6,213 bases of DNA, taken from Pelotomaculum sp. GTDB taxonomy: Bacteria; Bacillota; Desulfotomaculia; Desulfotomaculales; Pelotomaculaceae. The DNA lies in contig JALHFC010000065.1 in NCBI GenBank assembly GCA_022839445.1, positions 1 to 6,213 on the forward strand, given 5' to 3'. The translations under genes and the position numbers were made by a program. Below the pieces are notes generated by a model, which was not told the origin of the DNA, did not search any database, and saw nothing but the letters and a program-made list of their open reading frames with translations. Positions 1-5,177 of the stretch are shown in pieces; within the stretch, counting starts at the first letter, position 1, and each line of letters starts with the position of its first letter.

Positions 1-35
1 TTAAAACAACAACTATCAGTATTTCCGGGGTTTTT

Positions 36-575
36 TTAAAACAACAGTTTTATTCCGATCCCGATCAGGACCAGGCCACCCAGCAACTGGGCCTTTTCAC
101 CCGCCCACCGGCCTAGAAACCGTCCAAATATCAGGCCGCATGCAGCCATACTCCCGGCTACAATACCTATAACGCCGGATGCCTGCAACAGATCCACCTG
201 CCGCGATCCAAGGGTAAAACCGACACTTAAAGCATCCAAACTGACACTGGCGCCGAGAAGTATTATTCCCCACACGTTGAACTTGATTACTTTTATTTCG
301 GTACTGCGGCTGTTCCGGGCGTCCCACAACATTTTCAAACCAAGGAAGATCAGGATTAGTGCCCCAATAAGCGCCGCCGCTCGTCCCAGCAGGTCTCCCG
401 CCAGCTCACCTGCTATCCAGCCGGTAAGCGGCATAATTATATGAAAAACCAACACGGTTGAACTGATCCAAAAAATCTGCCGCCTGCTCACTCCGGCCAG
501 CCCAATCCCCACACAAAGCGAAAAAGCGTCCGTCCCTAGCGCCGCCGCTAAAACGATAAGGGTGAAAAAACTCAT
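36..575 (-). CDS. mntP: Manganese efflux pump, MntP family
   Basis: This 179-residue polytopic membrane protein is of usual MntP length. By family knowledge it exports Mn(II) across the cytoplasmic membrane. Two internally related half-motifs are visible: ALGTDAFSLCVGIG (about residues 12-25, Asp16) and GASVSLDALSVGFTLG (about 108-123, Asp114). They match the paired Asp-containing helices of the family. Hydrophobic stretches at about 2-25, 36-56, 65-85, 101-122, 131-152 and 160-178 give six membrane segments, with a short basic loop near 86-98. The ATG start is preceded by AAAGGGGA (580-587) at good spacing. The gene is separated from the upstream translation operon by 210 bp and has its own candidate promoter. 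B. subtilis keeps an mntP gene in a similar prfA/prmC/ywlC neighbourhood. The stop is TAA. I see no inactivating change. Confidence 0.93.
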   Translation of the reverse strand: MSFFTLIVLAAALGTDAFSLCVGIGLAGVSRRQIFWISSTVLVFHIIMPLTGWIAGELAGDLLGRAAALIGALILIFLGLKMLWDARNSRSTEIKVIKFNVWGIILLGASVSLDALSVGFTLGSRQVDLLQASGVIGIVAGSMAACGLIFGRFLGRWAGEKAQLLGGLVLIGIGIKLLF

Positions 576-579
576 GGTG

Positions 580-632
580 TCCCCTTTCGTCTACTGTTTG
601 CACAAGTATAACCGGTTTTGCAATTTGCCCAA
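580..632 (-). promoter_or_regulatory. Candidate sigma-A promoter and RBS of mntP
   Basis: On the minus strand, TTGGGC (627-632, weak -35) lies 16 bp from TATACT (605-610, 5 of 6 matches to the -10 consensus). Initiation would fall near 598 and give a short leader. The ribosome binding site AAAGGGGA is at 580-587. The palindrome AACCGGTT (610-617) touches the -10 box inside the promoter and is a possible operator. The promoter call is inferred from sequence only. Confidence 0.5.
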
Positions 633-666
633 TAAAAACACGGGCGATCTTATTCATTCGCAACTG

Positions 667-696
667 CCGGTAAATCCCGGTCAAACCCGGTGAAAT
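667..696. repeat. Three CCGGT units at exact 10-bp spacing
   Basis: On the plus strand, CCGGTAAATC (667-676), CCGGTCAAAC (677-686) and CCGGTGAAAT (687-696) are three consecutive 10-bp units sharing CCGGT followed by a variable base and AAA. Equal helical phase suggests a protein-binding array upstream of the mntP promoter. A fourth CCGGT (612-616) lies inside the AACCGGTT palindrome at that promoter. No regulator can be named from sequence alone. Confidence 0.45.
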
Positions 697-706
697 AGCT
701 CCCTCG

Positions 707-768
707 CTTGTCCTAACGGGCCTATCTGTAAGCTCAAATCACCGCTTACGCAAGCCCGTTTACCCAAG
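707..768 (-). other. Imperfect three-helix hairpin in the mntP upstream region
   Basis: Three nested pairings are present: CTTG 707-710 with CAAG 765-768; AACGGGC 715-721 with GCCCGTT 754-760 (7 perfect pairs); GTAAGC 728-733 with GCTTAC 744-749 (6 perfect pairs). The terminal loop is 10 nt (734-743). Neither strand has a T-run directly after it, so it is not a standard intrinsic terminator. It lies 17 bp beyond the stop of the threonylcarbamoyl-AMP synthase gene and about 75 bp upstream of the candidate mntP promoter. It could be a 3' UTR structure of the operon, a leader element read through into mntP, or a small RNA. I could not match it to a known riboswitch, including the manganese yybP-ykoY type, whose conserved GGGGAGUA core I do not find. 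The strand assignment assumes readthrough from the operon. Confidence 0.4.
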
Positions 769-785
769 GTGCAGACATTTAAAAA

Positions 786-1853
786 TTAAACCTGCAGGAT
801 ACGTCCTTCCGCAGCCTTCCTAAGCCGGTTCATGACCGCCAGTCCTACACCCTGTTCTACAAGCCCCTCCGCCAGGATCAGATCCACCCTCATCTCATCA
901 AACCGGCGCAGGGCCGCGTATAATTCAGCCGCGACGGTTTCGGGCCTATCCCTGCGTCCGGCCACAATGACTTCCCCTACGGAAGAAAAATCCCTGCTGT
1001 CGGAATATGTAAGAATCCCTACCCGCCGGCTGGAAGCCTGCTGCTCACCGGCCAGCTCTACGATTTTTTCTGCCACAGCCTCCGGGTTTCCTATAACCAA
1101 CCAAAGCGGCGCCCTGGTCGCATAGTGCGAGTACTTCTCACCCGGGGAACGGGGGCTTGCACCTATATAAACGCCGGTCTGCGCTACCTGATCTAACCTC
1201 ACTTCGCCCAGGATACCCTTCAAATCATCGGGGGTTACACCCCCGGGTCTTAAAATCAAAGGCACGGGGGCGGTCAGGTCCAAAACGGTGGATTCAACCC
1301 CTGACCCGGCCGACCCGCCATCTAGCACGGCTGCAATGCGCCCGTCCAAGTCATGCAGTACGTGTTCCGCAGTAGTCGGGCTGGGCCGCCCTGAAAGGTT
1401 AGCACTGGGCGCGGCGACAGGCCGCCCGGCCGCCCGGATTAAGGCCAGCGCCACGGGATGGCTGGGCATGCGTATGGCAACGTTCAAAAGCCCAGCAGTT
1501 ACTTCATCCGGAACAACTTTTCCTGCCGACAACACCAGGGTAAGCGGACCGGGCCAAAAGGCCCCCATTAACTCCCTTGCCACGCCGGATACTTTTTTAG
1601 CCAGGAAATCCACTTGCTCTAACCCGGCTACGTGGACAATAAGCGGATTATCGGAAGGGCGCCCTTTCGCTTCAAAAATCCTTGATACCGCCCGCCCGTC
1701 CAAAGCATTCGCCCCCAGGCCATATACAGTTTCGGTCGGGAACGCCACCAGGGCGCCCGCCCGCAGTATCCGGCCCGCTTCCTCTATCGCTTCCGCTTCA
1801 GGACAGGTAGGATTAACTTTAATATGGCGAGTGGCTATTCTCTTTTCTTCCAA
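786..1853 (-). CDS. ywlC: L-threonylcarbamoyladenylate synthase (Sua5/YwlC type, two domains)
   Basis: This family makes threonylcarbamoyl-AMP from threonine, bicarbonate and ATP, the cytoplasmic first step of t6A formation at tRNA position 37. The YrdC domain spans about residues 18-205. It carries PTETVYGLG (39-47), KGRPSDNPL (63-71), PSANLSG (149-155), GVESTVLD (185-192) and LRPGG (201-205), covering the conserved Lys/Arg/Ser/Asn nucleotide-site residues. The family linker SPGEKYSHYA (236-245) leads to a Sua5 C-terminal domain (about 250-355) ending in the typical GLAVMNRLRKAA. At 355 residues it is the long Sua5 form, not the short TsaC form. The start is TTG: an in-frame TAG lies two codons upstream, and GAGG sits 9 nt before the TTG. 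It begins 31 bp after prmC stops, so co-transcription is likely. Confidence 0.95.
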   Translation of the reverse strand: MEEKRIATRHIKVNPTCPEAEAIEEAGRILRAGALVAFPTETVYGLGANALDGRAVSRIFEAKGRPSDNPLIVHVAGLEQVDFLAKKVSGVARELMGAFWPGPLTLVLSAGKVVPDEVTAGLLNVAIRMPSHPVALALIRAAGRPVAAPSANLSGRPSPTTAEHVLHDLDGRIAAVLDGGSAGSGVESTVLDLTAPVPLILRPGGVTPDDLKGILGEVRLDQVAQTGVYIGASPRSPGEKYSHYATRAPLWLVIGNPEAVAEKIVELAGEQQASSRRVGILTYSDSRDFSSVGEVIVAGRRDRPETVAAELYAALRRFDEMRVDLILAEGLVEQGVGLAVMNRLRKAAEGRILQV

Positions 1854-1884
1854 AAACTTCTACCTCGTCTTTCGCGCTTTCCAG

Positions 1885-2685
1885 CTAAAGGAACGCCTCT
1901 TTTTCCCCTTTAAATCTAGCCAACGCCAGCCGGTCTAGACCCGATAAATCTTTTAAAACAACCGCCTCCCACTGCAACGGGTCTAACAATGCAATAATGC
2001 CTTGCGCCTGGCGGTACCCTATCTCCATCAGCAAAAATCCGCCGGGTTTTAAAAAAGCGCCGGCCTGCGGTATCAGCCGGCGGTAATGTTTCAACCCGCG
2101 GGGGCCGCCGTCTAAAGCCGCGAGCGGCTCAAACAGCCCAACTTCTCTTGGCAGCACAGGGATATCGCTTTCAGCAATGTAGGGCAAATTCGCCGCAACC
2201 AGGTCCACCTGCCCGCCCGGCGCATGGTCCTTAAGAGGTTCCAGCAAGTCGCCCCCGTAAAAGTGTATTCTTTCTTCTACACCATGCCTGGCGGCGTTAT
2301 GCCGGGCTACCTCCAAAGCCTCCGGGGAGCAGTCGGTGGCGTAAACCTCCGCCCCGCGGTGAAAAAACGCCAGGCTTACGGCAATAGCCCCGCTGCCGGT
2401 ACCGGCATCTATTATTATTGGAAATGGAGGCAAACGCTCTAACGCAGTTTCCACCAGAAGCTCGGTTTCCGGCCGGGGAATCAAAACAGAAGGGTCCACG
2501 GCAAAATCCAACCCCATGAACTCCTTGTTCCCAATGATGTAAGCCACTGGTTCACCGGCTAGCCTTCTCCCAATGCAACCCTGGTACGAAGCCTCCTCTT
2601 CCGCAGTCAAAACCCGCCCCCACTCACGGTAAAGCCCGGCCCGGTCCAGCCCGGTCACGTAGGACAACATGACGCCGGCGTCCAA
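1885..2685 (-). CDS. prmC: Peptide chain release factor N5-glutamine methyltransferase PrmC (start uncertain)
   Basis: PrmC methylates the GGQ glutamine of release factors using SAM, and its substrate RF1 is encoded just upstream. Numbered from the first canonical start (TTG at 2685, 266 residues), IPRPETE is at 69-75, the SAM motif DAGTGSGAIA at 93-102, an acidic ATDCSPEALEVA strand at 116-127, and the catalytic-loop motif at 166-169. That last motif reads NLPY instead of the usual NPPY. The C-terminus LKPGGFLLMEIGYRQ (212-226) is family-like. The TTG start truncates the N-terminal helical domain: in E. coli PrmC the equivalent RRDAEILLEHVTG lies over 20 residues in, matching DLDAGVMLSYVTG here. 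The same frame is open upstream and encodes a fitting N-terminus, so the real protein is probably about 290 residues (see 2686-2757). TTG at 2685 also lacks a clear Shine-Dalgarno. Function is secure; the start is not. Confidence 0.92.
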   Translation of the reverse strand: MDAGVMLSYVTGLDRAGLYREWGRVLTAEEEASYQGCIGRRLAGEPVAYIIGNKEFMGLDFAVDPSVLIPRPETELLVETALERLPPFPIIIDAGTGSGAIAVSLAFFHRGAEVYATDCSPEALEVARHNAARHGVEERIHFYGGDLLEPLKDHAPGGQVDLVAANLPYIAESDIPVLPREVGLFEPLAALDGGPRGLKHYRRLIPQAGAFLKPGGFLLMEIGYRQAQGIIALLDPLQWEAVVLKDLSGLDRLALARFKGEKEAFL

Positions 2686-2757
2686 GTCGGGCGTTTTGGC
2701 GCCACTTTCATATAGCTGTTGTCTTGCCCGCGAGAGGGCGGATTTAACGGTTACCGT
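2686..2757 (-). other. prmC: Probable missing N-terminus of PrmC, with candidate ACG start
   Basis: In frame with prmC, these 24 codons read (M/T)VTVKSALSRARQQLYESG, then AKTPD, running straight into the TTG-initiated part. Length and pattern resemble a PrmC N-terminal helix. There is no ATG, GTG or TTG in this stretch, nor in the roughly 100 bp upstream that I read in this frame. AAGGCGG (2766-2772), one mismatch from AAGGAGG, lies 8 nt before ACG at 2755-2757. Either ACG is used as a rare start, or the true base is T (ATG) and this copy carries a mutation or sequencing error. Confidence 0.6.
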
Positions 2758-2771
2758 CTGCCTTCCCGCCT

Positions 2772-3839
2772 TTACTCCACTTGTTTTAGCCGCTCCGCCT
2801 GGTCGGTAGTGACCAGGGTGTCGATAATTTCGTCCAGGTCTCCCTCCAGTGCCGCGTCCAGCCTGTGTAGTGTTAGACCGACGCGGTGGTCGGTTACACG
2901 GTTCTGGGGGAAATTGTAGGTCCTGATCCGCTCGCTGCGGTCACCGCTCCCCACCATTGATTTTCTAGCGCTCGCTGTTTTTTGCTGGTGTTCTTCCTGG
3001 GCACGGTCCAGCAGGCGGGCCATCAGCACCTTCATCGCCTTGTCCTTGTTCTTGTGTTGAGACTTTTCATCCTGCATAGAAACAACAATGCCCGAGGGAA
3101 TATGCGTGATCCGCACTGCGGACTGGGTCGTATTCACTGACTGGCCGCCGTGGCCGGACGCGCAAAACACGTCTATCCGCAGGTCGTTGGGGTCGATGTC
3201 GACGTCTACTTCTTCAGCTTCGGGAAGCACCGCCACAGTGGAAGCCGAAGTGTGTATACGCCCGCCCGACTCGGTGGTAGGGATGCGCTGCACACGGTGC
3301 ACACCGCTCTCAAACTTCAGGCGGCTATACGCGCCCTTGCCTTGAATCAAGCAGATCAATTCCTTAAAGCCACCGATATCGGTGTAATTGACGTTTAATA
3401 TTTCTGTTTTCCAACCCCTCCCCTCAGCGTAGCGGGAGTACATGCGGAACAAATCGGCGGCAAAAAGCGCGGCTTCTTCACCGCCGGTACCGGCGCGGAT
3501 TTCCAGAATTACGTTTTTCCCGTCTCTGGGGTCGCTTGGCAGCAAGAGCACTTTTAGACGCTGTTCCAAAACAACCTTCTTTTCTAAAAGAGCGTCAAGC
3601 TCGGTCTGAACCAGCTCGCGCATTTCCTCATCCTGCTCCTCGCCCAACAGCGCCTTTGCCTCCTGTATTTCCTTAACAACCTTCTTGAAATCACGGTATA
3701 CGCCCACCACATCACCCAATTCGGCGTGCGCCTTGACATACTGTCGCCAACGATCCAGGTTGGAGATGGTTTCCGGGTCCCCGATTAAACCCTGCAGTTC
3801 CTCGTACTTTTCCTCCAAGCCGGCTAGTTTATCCAGCAC
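2772..3839 (-). CDS. prfA: Peptide chain release factor 1 (RF1)
   Basis: RF1 recognises UAA and UAG in the ribosomal A site and triggers peptidyl-tRNA hydrolysis. The 355-residue length is normal. An N-terminal coiled-coil-rich region (about 1-100) leads to the core, EIRAGTGGEEAALFAADLFRM (about 113-133). The PxT anticodon-like motif is PTT (187-189) in VQRIPTTESGGRIHTS. The catalytic GGQ is at 231-233 in SGHGGQSVNTT, with Gln233 the expected PrmC target. QDEKSQHKNKDKAM (256-269) and RIRTYNFPQNRVTDHR (304-319) are typical; the PxT motif argues for RF1 over RF2. The start is GTG, and GGAAGGTGA lies 8 nt upstream inside the end of the DUF1385 gene. The two genes overlap by 11 bp, implying translational coupling. 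PrmC follows after about 14 bp if its ACG start is right. Nothing is broken. Confidence 0.98.
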   Translation of the reverse strand: MLDKLAGLEEKYEELQGLIGDPETISNLDRWRQYVKAHAELGDVVGVYRDFKKVVKEIQEAKALLGEEQDEEMRELVQTELDALLEKKVVLEQRLKVLLLPSDPRDGKNVILEIRAGTGGEEAALFAADLFRMYSRYAEGRGWKTEILNVNYTDIGGFKELICLIQGKGAYSRLKFESGVHRVQRIPTTESGGRIHTSASTVAVLPEAEEVDVDIDPNDLRIDVFCASGHGGQSVNTTQSAVRITHIPSGIVVSMQDEKSQHKNKDKAMKVLMARLLDRAQEEHQQKTASARKSMVGSGDRSERIRTYNFPQNRVTDHRVGLTLHRLDAALEGDLDEIIDTLVTTDQAERLKQVE

Positions 3840-4716
3840 TGCTTATTTCACCTTCCTTCAACACGGCCCCAAAGGCAGAAATGGCCACTTCCACTTGCTC
3901 GTCGTCCGGTTGGCCGGTAGTCAGCTTTTGCAGCCACAACCCCGGAGCTATCAATACGCGGCACCAGGGAACATTTGCGTACTTACCTGATAGTTTAACC
4001 AGTTCATACGATATACCAGCCACCGCCGGCAAAAGTAGCACCCGGGAAAGGATCCTCCACCATAATACCTGCTTGCCTAACAGGGAAAAAAGCAGGATGC
4101 TGATGACCATTACAATTAAAAGAAAGCTGGTACCGCAACGAGGATGTAGGGTAGAGTAACGCTGCACCCGCTCGACTTCAAGCTGTTCACCGGCCTCGTA
4201 GGCGTGGATTACCTTGTGCTCTGCCCCATGGTACTGGAAAACCCGCTTGATATCCTCCATCCGGCCAATAGCCGCGACATAACCCAAAAAGATAGCAATG
4301 CGCAGTATTCCTTCGATTAGGTTCTGGACTAGGCTACCCGGCGCCACCTTGATCAGCATGTGCGCGGCAGCGGTAGGCAGCACGGCAAACAGCAGCACGG
4401 CAAATAATAGCGCGATCCCTACGGTAATAACTATTTCCTTTGTGGTCAGCTCTTCCTCTTCTTCCTCACCTACCGCCTGGTTCGCTGAAAAGGTCAGGGC
4501 CTCTATACCCAGCACCAGGGATTCCACCAGTACCACTACCCCCCGTAACAAGGGCCATTTTAAAATCGGTACACGGCTGGTAATGGAACTGACCGGCTTT
4601 TCGTCAACAATGATAGTCTGGTCGGGCCGGCGGACAGCAACAGCGCGGCTTTCCGGACCACGCATCATCACACCCTCTATGACCGCCTGCCCCCCGTATT
4701 GAAAAGGGGAACCCAC
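3829..4716 (-). CDS. yqhQ: DUF1385 membrane protein (YqhQ-like), function unknown
   Basis: This 295-residue protein belongs to the DUF1385 family (B. subtilis YqhQ); its biochemical role is not established as far as I know. Conserved motifs in order are GGQAVIEGVMMRGP (8-21), YHGAEHKVIHAYE (162-174), HPRCGTSF (191-198) and GISYELVKLSGKYAN (234-248). The paired HGAEHK and HPRCGTSF motifs hold His and Cys residues that could bind a metal or be catalytic, which is inference. Hydrophobic segments at about 57-75, 95-115, 132-150, 199-214 and 221-238 indicate a polytopic membrane protein. An acidic run of six Glu (84-89) precedes one segment. The start is GTG, with GAGGGGGTGG just upstream and an in-frame TGA four codons before it. 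It follows rpmE by 53 bp and overlaps prfA by 11 bp. Confidence 0.9.
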   Translation of the reverse strand: MGSPFQYGGQAVIEGVMMRGPESRAVAVRRPDQTIIVDEKPVSSITSRVPILKWPLLRGVVVLVESLVLGIEALTFSANQAVGEEEEEELTTKEIVITVGIALLFAVLLFAVLPTAAAHMLIKVAPGSLVQNLIEGILRIAIFLGYVAAIGRMEDIKRVFQYHGAEHKVIHAYEAGEQLEVERVQRYSTLHPRCGTSFLLIVMVISILLFSLLGKQVLWWRILSRVLLLPAVAGISYELVKLSGKYANVPWCRVLIAPGLWLQKLTTGQPDDEQVEVAISAFGAVLKEGEISSAG

Positions 4717-4741
4717 ATTGCCACCCCCTCATTATTAGAAA

Positions 4742-4763
4742 TAGCAGAGCGCACGCTCTGCTA
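4742..4763 (-). terminator. Hairpin between rpmE and the DUF1385 gene, possible weak terminator
   Basis: TAGCAGAGCG (4742-4751) and CGCTCTGCTA (4754-4763) are perfect inverted repeats. In RNA this would be a 9-bp stem with a GUGC loop, starting 6 nt after the rpmE stop. On the minus strand it is followed by TTTCTAATAA, a poor T-tract. It may be a partial terminator or an mRNA-stabilising hairpin that keeps L31 expression above that of the downstream genes. Confidence 0.55.
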
Positions 4764-4769
4764 CTGCCC

Positions 4770-4973
4770 TTACTTCGTTAAGCCGTATTTTTTACGGAAG
4801 CGCTCGGCTCTCCCGCCGGTTTCAATTGTCCGCTGCGAGCCGGTATAAAACGGGTGACATTTAGAGCATATTTCCACCCGCAACTCTTTTTTAGTGGAGC
4901 CGGTTTCAAAAGACTCGCCGCATACACATGTAACCTTGGCTTTCACGTACTTAGGGTGTATTTTTTCTTTCAT
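4770..4973 (-). CDS. rpmE: 50S ribosomal protein L31 (zinc-binding form)
   Basis: This 67-residue protein matches RpmE, a small protein of the large ribosomal subunit. It begins MKEKIHPKYVKAKVTC and carries the zinc ribbon Cys16-x-Cys18 and Cys36-x-x-Cys39 (VTCVCGE and EICSKCHPFYTG). It is therefore the C+ zinc form, not the Cys-free paralogue induced under zinc limitation. GGRAERFRKKYG near the C-terminus is standard. I chose the ATG at 4971-4973 because it gives the family N-terminus and is preceded by AGAGGTGAT (4981-4989), a near-perfect Shine-Dalgarno at 7-8 nt. An upstream in-frame ATG at 5012 would add 13 unrelated residues and span that RBS, so I reject it. A strong promoter lies about 50 bp upstream. 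It is probably the first gene of the prfA operon. Confidence 0.97.
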   Translation of the reverse strand: MKEKIHPKYVKAKVTCVCGESFETGSTKKELRVEICSKCHPFYTGSQRTIETGGRAERFRKKYGLTK

Positions 4974-4980
4974 CCAATAA

Positions 4981-4989
4981 ATCACCTCT
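4981..4989 (-). promoter_or_regulatory. Ribosome binding site that fixes the rpmE start
   Basis: AGAGGTGAT on the minus strand closely complements the 3' end of 16S rRNA (AGGAGGTGAT consensus). It lies 7 nt before the ATG at 4973 and would be inside the coding region if the longer start at 5012 were used. Confidence 0.85.
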
Positions 4990-5020
4990 TTTTCTTTACT
5001 GCAAGGGAACATACTTTTTT

Positions 5021-5049
5021 ATTATAGCATGCCGGGCTTGAGCCTGCAA
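5021..5049 (-). promoter_or_regulatory. Sigma-A promoter of rpmE and probably the downstream operon
   Basis: A perfect -10 TATAAT (minus strand, 5021-5026) is preceded by TG at one-base spacing (TGCTATAAT, an extended -10). A weak -35 TTGCAG lies at 5044-5049 with a 17-bp spacer. Transcription would start near 5014 and give a leader of about 40 nt before the rpmE ATG. It is the best promoter match seen in the window. Confidence 0.8.
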
Positions 5050-5174
5050 CGATAATTTAGTTCTTGCAGAGCAGGCGTATCAAAAATCGACGCACATGGG
5101 ATCAATAATCTTTGCAACTTTAATCTTAACCCGATTGCCTTAATATCTTGCGCGACGCCCCGTTTGTTTTTCAT
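5022..5174 (-). CDS. Possible 50-residue small ORF of unknown function
   Basis: An ATG three nucleotides after the radical SAM gene's stop opens a 50-codon frame, MKNKRGVAQDIKAIGLRLKL onward, ending RCRLKPGML. Its TAA stop overlaps the rpmE -10 box. The product would be basic, with a leucine-rich stretch (about 12-25) and two cysteines (27, 43). The only Shine-Dalgarno-like sequence (GGGG) lies about 14 nt before the ATG, too far for efficient initiation. I recognise no family. It may be a chance frame in the intergenic region; the spacing just after the upstream stop is the only argument for it. Confidence 0.2.
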   Translation of the reverse strand: MKNKRGVAQDIKAIGLRLKLQRLLIPCASIFDTPALQELNYRCRLKPGML

Positions 5175-5177
5175 GCG

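Noticed and set aside
1..35. Intrinsic terminator after mntP
   Set aside because: The run of seven T at 31-37 is on the plus strand, so it is A-rich in the mntP transcript, and no stem with a following T-tract is seen before the window ends.
576..785. Known manganese (yybP-ykoY) riboswitch ahead of mntP
   Set aside because: The conserved GGGGAGUA core and its partner loop are not found on the minus strand of this gap.
832..1938. Long plus-strand open frames opposite ywlC
   Set aside because: They lie antisense to a well-conserved enzyme, show low-complexity Ser/Pro/Ala/Arg-rich translations typical of antisense frames, and match no family I recognise.
3088..4702. Plus-strand frames opposite prfA and the DUF1385 gene
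   Set aside because: They are shadows of strongly supported minus-strand genes, with biased composition and no recognisable domains.
4974..5012. Longer rpmE start adding 13 residues (MFPCSKEKEVIYW)
   Set aside because: The added residues do not belong to L31, the extension spans the strong RBS at 4981-4989, and its start would lie at the expected transcription start.
5022..5174. Spo0E-like aspartyl-phosphatase small protein
   Set aside because: Size and leucine-rich start are similar, but the SQxLD signature of that family is absent.
5050..5177. Intrinsic terminator after the radical SAM gene
   Set aside because: GACGC and GCGTC near 5155-5179 can pair over a long loop, and a T-run follows near 5080, but they are not adjacent and no stable stem precedes the T-run.
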